64,000 nt of DNA from Acanthamoeba sp. SK_2022b (Eukaryota; Discosea; Longamoebia; Acanthamoebidae): NCBI GenBank assembly GCA_027943245.1, contig JANDJZ010000064.1, positions 62,001 to 126,000 of the forward strand. The letters are read 5' to 3'. Position 1 is the first letter of the stretch, and the number at the start of each line of letters is the position of its first letter. The position numbers were made by a program, and so were the translations under genes. Below are positions 37,230 through 49,467 of the stretch, piece by piece. The notes under the pieces were generated by a model, which was not told the origin of the DNA, made no database searches, and saw only the letters and a program-made list of their open reading frames with translations.

Positions 37230-40200
37230 ATGGAGGCGTTGGCGGGGTCTGCGAATCGTCAGCTCAAGCATCTGATCTCATGGAAGGACCTCCACACGGA
37301 CTTAATTAAGGCAGATGTGCCCAGAGAAGAGCTCTCCCTCAATCTTCAGGTTTTCCACATCTTCTCTTTCTTTTTAAAATCTCAGCTAAGGCGAATTGCC
37401 AATCTTTCTTTTGTTGTCCTTGTGCATGTGCGCAGCGAATTGCGGCCACGCTGGCGGCAGTGGTTGTGCCGCTGGTGTGTGACCACGAGACGGAGGCGCT
37501 GGATGGCCTCGTTCAAGTCCTGGTGGAGCCGCGCCTCCTGCACAGCCCGTCCAAGCGGATACAAGGCCTCGTGCTGGCCTGCCTGCAACAGGCCCTGCGC
37601 ATCCTTCGGCTCGAGCCAAAGCGGCGAGAGGACGCCACGCCGACGCCTCCGGAATCGCCTGCTGCCGAGGTCAGCCCTCCTCCGTCCTTGACTCCCGAAC
37701 CTTCCTCACACTCACTGGTACGCTCTTACCGCTTCGTTCTTTTATCGTTTTGTTTCTCGTCTTCGTTCTTTTCCGTTCTTCATTCTCGTGGGGGAGGTTG
37801 TTGAAGTTGCGGTGTTGATATGATCGTAGTCGCAACAGAGGTCGCGAGAGCTCATGCCGCGGAGTTCGCCAACGCCTCCGGGCGGTGAAATATGGCTCAC
37901 CGCTGGAGGCGAGATGTGTCAACTCATCAGGTGCGGCACGCGATACACCCGCCCTCTTGAATCGAACGTGGCTCAATTCGCTCTCTTTGCGTTGCGTGTG
38001 TGCAGCGAAATGGATTGGGCCAGCACCCCGTTCGGTCCGCTGGCCGACTGGCCCCACACGCTCAAGATCGCTCTCGCCGTCTGTCTCTTCTCGCGCTTTC
38101 CATATGTGCGTGCTCGCTCTCGTCACTCACATACACTCGCTTGTGAGCCATTCTCTGCATTCATCGCAACTCACACGCTCGCTCATGGAACAAAGGTAAT
38201 CTACTGGGGCCCCGACTATCGCATGCTGTACAACGACGCCTACAGGCCCATCATGGGCGTGACCAAGCACCCCCGCTATTTAGGTATTAAGCCGCCACGT
38301 GACCCACCACATCCATGACTCACGATGCCTGGGGAACACGACTGGGATCAGGGGACACGTATGCTGCCTGCTGGCCCACGATGTGGGAGGAGCAGGACCG
38401 ACTGCTGAGTTCCGTGGCGCGGTCGATGCGGTCCAACTGGGTGGAGGACCACTACAACCCGATGGACCGGAACGGTTACCTGGAGGAGTGCTACTTCACC
38501 TACTCCTACAGCCCGCTGTTCCTGGACGACGGCTCCATCGGCGGTCTATTCACTGCCGTCACCGAGACCACGCTGCGGGTCATCGGCGAGCGTCAGATGA
38601 GGTGCGCCGCAGTGTCCTCGCAGAAGCGCTTCTGCGTGACCCCTGTATCCGGCCACTCACCGATCTGTGGCCGTTTCGTGCGCAATTCATGCTGACAGAA
38701 CTCTTCGCGATCTGGCGACTCGCGGCGTCGAGGCCAAGACGGTCAAGGACGCCGTGCGCATCGTCAAGGAGATATTCACGACCACCGGCAAGTTCGTTTC
38801 CCTTCATCCGTCTTTGCTCTTTTTTTGTCGACCTCCTCTTCAGATGGCACGCGCTCACCAACTTCTTATGTTTCTCACCCCTTCTCCGCACATCGCCACC
38901 CGGCAGGTACGACATTTCGTTTGCCAATATATTCATGATCGACGCACGGGGCCGGCAGGCGGTGCTGGCCGAGACCGCCGGCGATTTGACCAAGGGCTCC
39001 GTGATGTGTCCGGAGATTGTCACGCTCCCACGCCCCAAAGCATCGTACGACCTGCTCTGGCGCCACGTCTCCACTCCTACTCGCATTCCTGTGCTTATCT
39101 CACGCTGTGTGCATGCGGCGTGTGTTGGCTCGCACAGGGACAGCAGCGACGACAGCAAGAGCGAAGACGATCAGGACGAGGAACAGGGCGGCGTGTGGTG
39201 CCCCATCTTCCACGAGGCCATTGTCAAGCGGGAGGCGCAGCAGCTGAGCCTTGCGCCGTTCGGGAGCGAGGTCCCGCCATGCACCGCGTGGAGCGATAGC
39301 CACGATGACCGCACCAGGTAGCTCCACTCTTCTTGACCGACTGTGTCGTCTGTTGTGTGTATCCGTGAGGGCAGCTCTAAACGTAACTCGTTCTCATTCG
39401 CGCGGGTACGCGGCTGTGCCTGGGTCGGTAGGTCGTGTCTCGTTCTGCCGCTGATATCGCACAGCGGTTCCGACAAGGTGTTTGGCGTTCTAATGGCTGG
39501 CGTCAACCCTCGACACGAACTCGACGACAGCTATCAGTACGTGCTCCACCTCCCTTCTATCGTCGCCCCTCCAGGGTTGCTCCTCGGGCCAGCCTCTGAC
39601 TCGCTGTTTTTCGGCCGACCAATAGCATATTTTTCAATTTGGTCGCCAACAACGTGTCGTCGATCATCATGAACGCCACCGCCCGAGAAGAGGAGCGCCA
39701 ACGCGCAGAGGTACGCCTTCTCGCCGCACGGAGCATTCGGATGACCACCAACGGACCGCCTGATGCCTCATGTGGCTGCGCAGGCGCTGACGGAGCTGGA
39801 CCGGGCCAAGACGACGTTCTTCTCCAACATCTCGCACGAGTTCCGCACTCCGCTCACCCTCATGCTCGGCCCGCTCGAAGATTTGCTCGATCAGGCAGAA
39901 CTGCAGATCGAGAAGGAGCAGCTCACGCTCATCCACCGCAACGCGCTGCGGCTCTACAAGCTGGTCAACTCTCTGCTCGACTTCTCGCGCCTCGAGGCCG
40001 GCCGTGCGCGGGCCCACTTCGAGCCGGTGTCGCTGGGGAGCTTCACGCAGGACCTCGCCTCCATCTTCCGCTCTGCCGCCGAACGGTATGCGCGCGCCAT
40101 TCGCGGCCTTGCTGTGTGCGTGGGCGCCTGGCTATGTCTGCTGACAAAATGCACGGCGGCAGGGCCGGGTTGGAGCTGCTCCTGGAGTGTGACGAGCTGG

Positions 40201-41482
40201 AGCAACCGGTCTACGTGGACAAGGACATGTGGGAGAAGATCGTGCTCAACCTGCTCTCCAACGCGCTCAAGTTCACCATGCACGGCCACATTCACGTCGC
40301 CGTCAAGTCTGTCCTCGGTAGACTCCCTCTGCTCCCACAGAGCGCCTGTTGGGGCCAGCATGCGTGCTGAGCTATGGGGTTGGTTGCTGGGCCGCAGGAG
40401 CGAATGGGCAACAGGAAGCGGAGCTGATGGTGGCGGACACGGGGATCGGCATTCCAGCCGAGGAGGTGCCCATGCTGGGCAAGCGGTTCCACCGCGTGCA
40501 GACGCCCGGCGGTCGCTCGCACGAGGGCACCGGCATCGGTTCGTCGTCTTTGCTTCTTCCCGCCAATTTGTTTATGGTTATTTATATTTATTATTTATTT
40601 TTCCTTTCGCTTGACGTGCACCCTCTTCCACAATCCAACACAGGCTTGGCGTTGGTGTACGAGCTGGTGCGGTTGCACGGCGGCACTGTCGACGCTACGA
40701 GCCAGCTCGGCTACGGCGCGACATTCCGAGTGCGCATTCCGTTCGGGGCTGCCCACCTGCCGCACGACCAGGTCCAGCACATCGCGCGCGCGCTCGCGCC
40801 CCCGCCCTCCTCATTCGCGACCGCCACGACCGCGGTCACCACGCCGGGACTGCTGGTGAGCTCGCTGCCAGTGCCGTCCGCGCTGGGCGAGCCCACCGGG
40901 GTGCCACACGGCATCGACATCGATCAGTCTGAGGGCACGCTGACCGACGCGCGCAACTACTCCAAGACGGCGTCGTGGTGGCTGCCCTCGATCGCCATCG
41001 CCGCGTCGTCTGCCTCGTCCGCCTCGAACCACTCCTCGGGGTCGAACCACTCCTCCTCATCGTCGGTCTCGAGCTCGCCCAGCCACTCGGACTCGGCGGG
41101 CTGGATGTCGAGCTCTCCGACGTTGACGGGATCGCCCGAGATGCCGTCGTCCCCGCGCTCGCGTACCTCGGCCACGTTCAGCATCGCCCCTTCTTCGAGC
41201 GCGAGCGCGCAAAGGACCAGACGGAAGTCGAGAACTGTACGTGCACGGCCCATCGCCTCTCGCTCGCATGCGCTGTTCTCTCCCCCCCCTCTCGCAGCGC
41301 TGGCCGGCCTCACCGGCTGGGCTTGCGGGACGTGCACACAGCGAGCAAAGCGCGACAAGAAGGCCAAGATCCTGCTGGCCGACGACAACTTTGACATGCG
41401 CGAATACGTGGCGCGCCTCCTCAGCGCCAAGTATGAGGTCATCAGCGTCTCCAACGGTGCGCCTTGCCCTCAAACCACTTTT

Positions 41483-41548
<66 letters not shown>

Positions 41549-41856
41549 AAAAACCAGTCGCCCTTGTACAATGGCCACAGGGCTGGAGGCGCTGAGCGTG
41601 CTCAAGTCGAGCCCCGATGCGGTGGACCTGGTGCTGACGGACGTCATGATGCCCTTCCTCGACGGCTTCGGCCTTCTCAAGGAGCTCAGGTGACCCTCAT
41701 TCACGCGCGTCAGCGTTTTATATTTATTTTATATTTATTTTATTAAATGGTTGGTGTGTGACTGTTCGCAGGTCGCGAGACGAGACTTGCACGCTGCCGG
41801 TGATCATGCTGTCGGCGCGAGCAGGCGAGGAGGCCAGCACCGAGGGCCTGGCCGAG

Positions 41857-41887
<31 letters not shown>

Positions 41888-44428
41888 CCGCGCGCGAGCT
41901 CCTGTCACGCGTGGCCTCTCACCTCAAAATGTCGCGCATGCGCAACGACGCCGCGCGCACTGAGACCACCCTGCGCTTGGAGGTGAGCGAGGGCAAGGAG
42001 CGGCTGGAGCGCATCCTGGCGTCGATCCAAGACGCCTTCATGTCGCTCGATGCGCGCCAGCGATACTCGTTCGTCAACACCAACGCGGCCATCCTGCTCG
42101 GCGCCAAGAAAGAAGGTGCGTGGCTCCGCCAGGAGGAGAGACCGCTTTTCTTTCATTTTTGCTTGGTTTTTTTCTGGTTTTTTTTAATTTACTAATCAAT
42201 TAATATGAATTCATATTAATTGTTGGCGGTGCTGTCGTCCATGAAACTCCAGAGATGCTCGGCCACAGGGTGTCGCGCTACATGATCGACACCGAGGACG
42301 GCCTCGTGGCGCGCAGCCTGGAGCGGGCCATCCGGGAGGGCGTCGACCTCGTCTTCGATTTCCACTACGCTCCGCGCGACTGCTGGTAACACAACAACCA
42401 AACTTCGAAGCTTGCCTCCGCTTCCGCTCGCTGCGCGCTGACGCACACCCGCGCATGTCACACACGTGCCACACGCAGGTATGAGGTCAGGATATATCCG
42501 GGAGCGGACGGCGGGGTGTCCATATTCACGATCGACGTTACGCTGCGCAAGAAGGCTGAAGCCAGGCTCGCGCTTCTGGCCAAGGTCGGTCGCATGCTGA
42601 CCACCAGCGTGGAGAGCCACCTGCCCACCGTGCTCAACTCGGCCCTCGATGTCATCGAGGGTGCTCCCTCCCTCCCTCCCTCTCGCACGCGTGGTTGTCG
42701 ACACAAATTTATCGCTCACACGGCGCACTCACCTGGCATGGACAGGCTCGGTGGTGGCCGACTGGAGCGTTTTGGACGTGGTGGCCGAGAACGGCTCCCT
42801 CCAACGCATCGCCACTTCCAACGCCCCCACGCACCTGTGGCAGATCCATCGCCTCGGCAAGGACCTCGGTACCCCTCGCCAACGCAAAACTTGCATTCTC
42901 ATCCACGTGCTCACGTTTTTTGTGCGCTCACACACGCGTGACTGTGACGACAGCAGAAGAGGCGGCGGCGCTCGACAAGTACTACAAGGTGCTGCGATTG
43001 TGCAACGGCGAACGAATTGGGATCGAGTCCCGCCTCGTGCCGAGCGAGAATTTTGTGGTCCACGTGCTACAGGGCCACGGGCGGGTCTACGGCGCCTGGC
43101 TCTTTGTGCGCCATGCGCAAATGCACAGCGACTTCCTGGTATCCCTCGCACATCATCATCGGCGCACACGCACACACGCACACGCATACATGCACACCGG
43201 TGGTCACTAACGCCATCTCGCACGCTCGCGCAGAGCGAGGACAAGGCCGTATGCGCGGAGCTGGCGCTGCGTGCGGGGATGGCCATCGACAACGCGCGGC
43301 TGTATCGCGAGGCCGAGAGCGCCAACCGGGCCAAGGACCACTTCCTGGCGGCGCTGTCGCACGAGCTGCGCACGCCGCTCACTCCCGCGCTCCTCCTCTC
43401 CGAGTCCCTCCTCAGTACGCGCGCCTCTCCTCTCGTGCATGTGCGCACGCATCCGTCTGTAGTGTGTGTGTGTGTGGTGTGTGCGCTGATCGGTTGGATG
43501 GTGTAGGCGAGGGGCTGTCGCCGCAGCTGGACGAGAACGTGCGCATCATCCACGAGTCGGTCGAGCTCGAGGTGCAGCTCATCGACGATCTGCTCGACCT
43601 CACCAAGATCTCGCGCAACAAGCTCAAGCTCAACCTGCAAGACGTGGCCGTGCACGATATCGTCGGCCGCACGGTGCAGATCGTAGCTCATGAGGTCAGC
43701 GCCAAGAAGCTCACCATCACCCGCGACCTCCGCGCCACCGCCGACCGCCTCATCGGCGACCCCGCTAGGTAACTTTTTTGATGATTTATTTTTAATTTTC
43801 AATCTGATTTATTTTTCCATAAATGTTTAATTGATATCTTATTTCATTTTTTTTTCAATATGAATTACAGGTTACAGCAAGTTTTTTGGAATATTGTGAA
43901 GAATGCGGTCAAGTTCACGCCGGAGGGCGGCGCCATCACCATCCGCTCCTCCAACTACGTCATCGACCGTCCGCTCGGTGCCGCTGCCGAGCCGGCCGGC
44001 GAGACTCCGCAGGCCGTGGAGCGTGTGGTGATGCTGCGGGTGGCGATCACCGACACGGGCATCGGCATCGAGAGCCACGTGTTGCCGCACCTGTTCCGCG
44101 CCTTCGAGCAGGGCGACTCGTCGATCACCGTGCGGTTCGGCGGCCTCGGCCTCGGCCTCGCCATCTCCCGGTACGCGCCCCTCCCTTCCCTCTCACTCAC
44201 GGCTTCGGGGAGGAGACGACGATGGCGATGCTCACTTCGCGGATGATTTTTTGTCGACAACAACAGATCGTTCGTGGAGATGCACAGGGGCAAGCTGAAG
44301 GCGGCAAGCGAGGGCAAGAACAAGGGCGCCACCTTCGTCGTCCACCTCCCCACCGTACGCGCCCACATGCCGTCTCTCTCTCTCTCTCACTCTCTCGCAA
44401 ACGACCGATGCCAATGGGCAAAACCAAC

Positions 44429-44491
<63 letters not shown>

Positions 44492-45256
44492 AGATACAAC
44501 AGGCGGGCAGCACGTCGCCCGACGGCGAAGGCGGACTGACCTCGCTGCTACCCCGCAGGCCGTCGCCCGACTACGACGTCGCGCCAGCCTCGCCCGGCGA
44601 GATGGTGCCGCTCTCGCCGCCCGAACCGTCGCTGGCCCACGCCGAACCAGTCGCTCGTTCCTAAAAGGCATGGCTATCTCTCTATCTCTCTCCGCCTCCC
44701 CCCCTCCATTCTCCCACTCTCGGTCTTTTCCAGCGATGCAGGCCGCTCGTGCATTGCGTGCTGACGGGATTGAGGGGTTGGGACGAGCAGGTGTTGCTGG
44801 TGGAGGACAACAAGAGCACGCTCATGATCATGTCACGCCTCCTGCGCCAGAAGCTGGACTACAACGTGCTGGTGGCGTCGTCGGTGGCCGACGCGCTGCG
44901 CGTGGCCGACGAAGAGCACGGCGCATTCGACCTGGTCATCAGCGACATCGGCCTCCCCGACGGATCGGGCCTCGAGCTCATGGCCGCCCTCAAGGCCAAG
45001 TACAACCTGCGTGTACGTCTGCACTGAACCCCCCCCTGTTTTAAGCGTGAGGTTGGAGTTTGCATGCTGACACGTCACAACGCAGGGCATCGCGTTATCG
45101 GGCTACGGCATGGAGGAGGACCTCAAGCGGAGCAGAGAGGCCGGCTTCGCGCTCCACCTCACCAAGCCCGTCCACTTCACCGCCCTCTCCTCAGCCATCC
45201 GCCAGCTCTTTGATCCCTCCTCGACTGAGCGCCAGCAGACCAACCCCGCCTCGTGA
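37230..45256 (+). CDS. Double hybrid sensor histidine kinase, paralog D, spliced
   Basis: The ATG at 37230 gives MEALAGSANRQLKHLISWKD. Domains: N-terminal helical module (37230 to about 37620), PAS1 (about 38008-38600, [13 protein letters not shown]), GAF1 (about 38700-39535), HisKA1 (about 39790-40085), HATPase1 (about 40165-40745), Ser-rich linker (about 40750-41225), REC1 (about 41355-41940, [25 protein letters not shown]), PAS2 (about 42000-42590), GAF2 (about 42745-43240), HisKA2 (about 43320-43620), HATPase2 (43870 to about 44355), an SP-rich linker exon (from 44491) and REC2 (about 44790-45210, [20 protein letters not shown]). TGA is at 45254-45256. The linker exon reads into TAA at 44662-44664 unless a donor before it is used (GT at 44650 fits the phase), so whether REC2 is joined is the one doubt. 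It converges on the RCC1-BTB gene with a 137-base gap. Confidence 0.84.
41485..41550 (+). repeat. GTGCTC hexanucleotide repeat in kinase D intron
   Basis: About eleven GTGCTC units in the REC1 intron between the SNG and LEALSVLKS exons. The repeat is also an open frame (LVLVLV), but that is a by-product of the repeat. Confidence 0.85.
44435..44490 (+). repeat. AC dinucleotide repeat ending in a splice acceptor (kinase D)
   Basis: (AC)n ends ACAG at 44490, immediately followed by the SP-rich linker exon (EIQQAGSTSP). Confidence 0.88.
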
Positions 45257-45393
45257 CCGCTTGCCTCGTCATGACCAAACAGTCCCGACGAAAACAACAG
45301 GGGCAAGAGGTGGGCGTGTAGCTATGTCCGGTATCGTATAAATGTCATATTATTTGGACGGTATGCCATGTGTTCTTTGACAAGGTTGGCCCA

Positions 45394-47080
45394 TTACGAG
45401 ACGAGGCAGTTGCCACCTCGTTTCGCGTGCGCCGGAGGAGGGCCGCCGTGGAGGGGCGGGTCAGGGGCTGCTGGCGTGAGGCCACCTACGGTGGGCTGGG
45501 GGGCAGCCGGGATGGGCTGGGGGGCAGCCGGAATGGGCTGGGGGGCAGCCGTGGTGGGCCGGGCGGGGGGCTTGCTCGGAGGAGGAGCAGGAGCGGACGG
45601 CTTCTTGGGCGGCGCTCCGCGTGCTCGGTTGCGCACCTCCTTGTCGAGCTCAGGCGGCAGCGCGGCGAATGTCTCCGTGCCGCGCACGTCTTCAAAGTTG
45701 CGCACCATGAAATTCAAGCAGTATGCCCGCAGGCGCGGAGCCTGATGATGAGGATGTGTGCGGGTGCGTGCGTTAGAAGAAAGGCAGCGTCTGTGGCAAG
45801 GGCGAAGTAGGCGACGTGTACCTGATACATGTCGGCGCCGTGGAAGACGTAGGCCACGTTGTCGACGTCAATGTCCTTCTGTATGCGAATCTCACAGATG
45901 CTCTTCATTCGGGGCAGCATGAAGCGATCGGCGATGGCGATCAGATCGATCGCCGTGTTGGCGTCGACGCCCGCGAGCGAGTCGGTGTAGAGGAAGGCGA
46001 GCAGGTGGACGAACAAGCCCGCCTCCACCTCCTCGCTCAGATCTACCACTCCCAGCTCGCTCTCTCGCATTCCTGGCGTTCCACACATCCACGCACACGC
46101 ACACGCACACGCACACGCACACGCACACGCACACGCACACGCACAGAAGATCGACGGTCAACACTCCTGAAGGCAAATGGGTGTCGGCGGGATTGCTGGG
46201 AGGCATACCGCTGGCGAACATGAGCCTGAAGTATTCGCAGGACGACGTGATGATCAACTTGTGCGCCCACATGTACTGGCCACCGACGGCAAACTTGACG
46301 TCGGCGCATCGCTCCTGCACCATCTGCCGCTCCACCTCGCTCGCCTTGGCCTCGGCAGCATCCCCCTCCTCCCCCTCTTCGTTCTCTTTCGCTCTTTCCT
46401 GCCTTCTCCTCTCCTTCTCTTTCCCTTTCTCTTCGACCACCTTGGGGAGGGGCTCGGTCACGCGCCTCGGGGTTTCATCGTGGCCGCCGCCGTCGTAGTC
46501 GTCGTCATCGGAGTCGGTTTCGTTTTCTACGCTGGCAAAGGCCAGGAGTTGGGGCTCGACGAGCCAACGGAGGTCCAAGGCGAGCGAGGACGACGGCACC
46601 TCGACGTCGAGCCCGCGGCTGCGCGTCGCGCGCTGGCACAGCTTCCTCAGGCGGGTGATGCGAAAGTACTTGGCCGCCCTGGCCAGCTCCTTGTACCACG
46701 CACGCCTGTTGGCCTCCTCCTCCTCCTTCTCCGCCTCTCCGCCTTCCTCTTGCTCTCGCTCTTCGACTTCGCTCTTCTTGGCCTTCGCTTTCGCTTTCTT
46801 CTTCATTTTCTTGGCGCGGTCGACGTGTTCGTATTCTTTGGGAACGCTGAGCTTGTCGGTGTAGAGGTACTGCAGGAGTGCCACGACGATCGGATACGAG
46901 AAGACCGCGGCGCGCTTGTCGCTCACCTTGCGTCCGTCATCAGCGCTGGGGAAGATGAGGGTGGCAATGCCGTCCGGGGCGTCGTGGGCCCATCGGAACC
47001 CGCTGAGCTCGTCGGCCTGCAGCGCTTGCCAGTGCTTACACCTCGCCGCCAGAATGCTACGAGACACCGCACGCACGCAG

Positions 47081-47113
<33 letters not shown>

Positions 47114-47999
47114 GAAGCGCAGCGCAGTGATGAGCGCAACGTAGAGAGTCTACGCGCGTTGAGGGATGGGATGAGGCACCATTTGTGGGCGAGAATTTGG
47201 TGGCCGTCCACAACGATGCGGATGTCGGCAAACTGGGGCGAGTCGAGCGAGCAGTGGAGGTGGCGGGCGATGTAGGTGTTCTCGTCCGCCAGGATCGCCG
47301 TCCGATCTCCACCGCACGCCACCTGCGCCACTACCGTCCCCTGTTGTGCCATCACACCAGCGCCATGGGCGACATTTTTTGGCAACAATCAATATTGGGT
47401 TGAAAAAATAAGATAAAAACAAAAATTCAAAAACATAGCAACAATGATCAACGTAATACAAATAAATAAATAGATGATTAAAAAATGGTACCTCCAGGGC
47501 TTTGAGCTTGACCGGTTGGATCTCGTTCGCGAAGTTGCGCCAAGGGTCCGGCAGAGTCCACGTGTAGGCCTCTCTAAAGGCACTCACGCCCATCGCCGTG
47601 TTCCTGCGTGGGTGGACACCATCGGCTCCCCCCTCAGCACGAAACCCAATCCGGCGATAATAAATAATAAATAATAAATAATAAATAATTTACCGGTAGA
47701 CTGCGACCTGGAGCAAGCGGATGCCGACGAGCGGTTTCACAACGCTCGCCGCGATGCGATGCGGCTTGGAGTCGTCCACCTCGAGGGGAGTGCTTTGATA
47801 GGTCCCCAGAGCGTAGAACCTGCGATCTCAGCTGAGGTGAGTGTGGCGTGCGCGTCAACTCCCAATTGTGTGGCCCGGCAGGATCCGGGAGGGGAGGGCA
47901 GACCGTACCCGCCCCAACCATATCCGCTGGGTATGCCCTTGCGGGTTTTCTTGAAGTAGTCGAGGTCGTGAGCGATGACCACCTCTCCATGCACTGCGG

Positions 48000-48072
<73 letters not shown>

Positions 48073-49092
48073 GACGTTAAGGCACGACACTCACGAACCA
48101 CATTGGATACGACACGAAGGAGCGAGGGGAGGATGAGCGCACCAGTGAGTCCGACGACGTTGAAGTCGCCGCACGCCACCTGCGCCACCTTGTAGCCGTC
48201 AAAGGCTTCGATCGGTGTAGGGCGATGGAATCGGTGGAGGTCGGCGTGACCGTTGGTGGGATCCTTCAGCACGCCGCCGCCCCATGCCCACACTCGATTG
48301 TCCTCTGTGCGCACAGAGTCAACGGGTGGGCATCCGTACATGCGTGTGCGGGCGCGTGCTGGGGCCTGTACCCGTGACAGCGATGGTTTGGTGCGGTCCG
48401 CAGGCGATCGACACGATCTTACCCTTTATAGCCTTGGAGATCAGGTACGGGTCGCGGTGGTTGCACTGCGTGCAGGACTTGGCGGCCTGATATTCGCCCC
48501 ACACATACAGATCACCATTGTCTGCGCATATGGCTGAGCATTAATATTTGAAAATCAACGGAAAATGGAGAAAATTATGATGAACAAAATAAAAGTACTG
48601 TACTCACCGGCGAGCACGGCTGTATGGTAGGCGCCACATGCTATCTGGCGGATGACGACCCCGGCCAGGCTGTCTACGCGCACGGGAAGCACCTCCGGCG
48701 CCGCTACGCTGCCGGATCCCACAAAGTCGACTCTGTTGCCCCTGAGCACAAATTCGGAGGCCAAACCGGCGATGACATTGTTCAGCCATCTGATGAGACT
48801 CAGCCCACACACGCCCCCCAATGCAGCCACATGCATAACCCACGACGTTCTCGAACGAGTTACCAGAAGTAGACCTCTCCGGTCGAGGTGGCCGCTACGG
48901 TGTGGTCCCTGGCGCGGAGAGAAAGGCAAGAATTGAGCAAGTGGTGCAGACTCAAGTACTTGAGTATGCGGTACCGGCCGCAGGCGACGGTGGTGATGTG
49001 GTGCTGCCGCAAGGTTTCCACGAGGCGAGGCACATCGGTGTCCTTCTTATCGCCATGCCCCAGTTGCCTGTGTGTCTCGCACGTGAGCGTGT

Positions 49093-49137
<45 letters not shown>

Positions 49138-49467
49138 TGTGTGGTGTGTGTGCAGCACAGCCGGAAGGTGAAACATACCCCAGACGACCGCTGCCGTACG
49201 TGTACACGGCTCCGGTGTCTGGCCCACAACAGTACACAACGCGTAGAATGGGCTGAGTTGGGCGGGGGGAAGAAAAGAGGAGCGCCGAGGTGTACCGGTG
49301 GCGACGGCAACGTGTGCGCTGCCGCAGGCGATCGAGCATGCGTTGTTGAGGTCCTCTTCGAGCCGCACGTTCAGAAGCTCGCTGTCCCCCTGCTCGTCGT
49401 CGCTACCGCTCCCCAAAGGTGGGTTCTCTCCTTGTTTGTTGTGTGCCTCGGCTACGCTCTCTAGCTC
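45394..49467 (-). CDS. RCC1-repeat protein with two BTB domains and a C-terminal CaaX box, spliced
   Basis: RCC1 repeats lie in the N-terminal half (about 49467-47280), with blade signatures such as QIACGAYHTAVLA, SIACGPHQTIAVTG, QVACGDFNVVGLTG and QVACGGDRTAILAD. The first BTB begins FADIRIVVDGHQILAHKW (about 47200) and continues after an intron with YPIVVALLQYLYTDKLSV (about 46880). A Lys/Glu-rich insert follows (about 46670-46820). The second BTB has CADVKFAVGGQYMWAHKLII (about 46240-46310) and LFVHLLAFLYTDSLAGV (about 45960-46020). The tail is Pro/Ala-rich with AAPQPIP repeats and ends NCLVS with TAA at 45394-45396, a CaaX prenylation motif. BTB domains usually recruit Cullin-3, so a membrane-tethered ubiquitin-ligase adaptor is a reasonable inference. 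The 5' end is unresolved: the first clear exon starts at 49467 after an AG, with no good ATG exon found. Confidence 0.83.
46085..46144 (-). repeat. CACACG hexanucleotide repeat in the RCC1-BTB gene
   Basis: Nine to ten units within the intron that splits the second BTB domain. Confidence 0.85.
47059..47111 (-). repeat. ACGC tetranucleotide repeat in the RCC1-BTB gene
   Basis: A CGCA-type tract inside the intron that splits the first BTB domain. It generates a false CVRACVRACV open frame. Confidence 0.8.
48001..48070 (-). repeat. GT dinucleotide repeat in the RCC1-BTB gene
   Basis: A pure (CA)35 on the + strand in an intron of the RCC1 part; the longest uninterrupted dinucleotide tract in the window. 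Confidence 0.9.
49093..49152 (-). repeat. CA dinucleotide repeat in the RCC1-BTB gene
   Basis: (GT)n with GGT interruptions on the + strand, within an RCC1-region intron. Confidence 0.85.

Noticed and set aside
41485..41550. GTGCTC repeat as a possible repetitive peptide (LVLVLV)
   Set aside because: The paralogs have a plain intron at the same place between SNG and LEALS.
47059..47111. CVRACVRACV peptide repeat in the BTB gene
   Set aside because: It is intronic ACGC repeat sequence that interrupts the first BTB domain.
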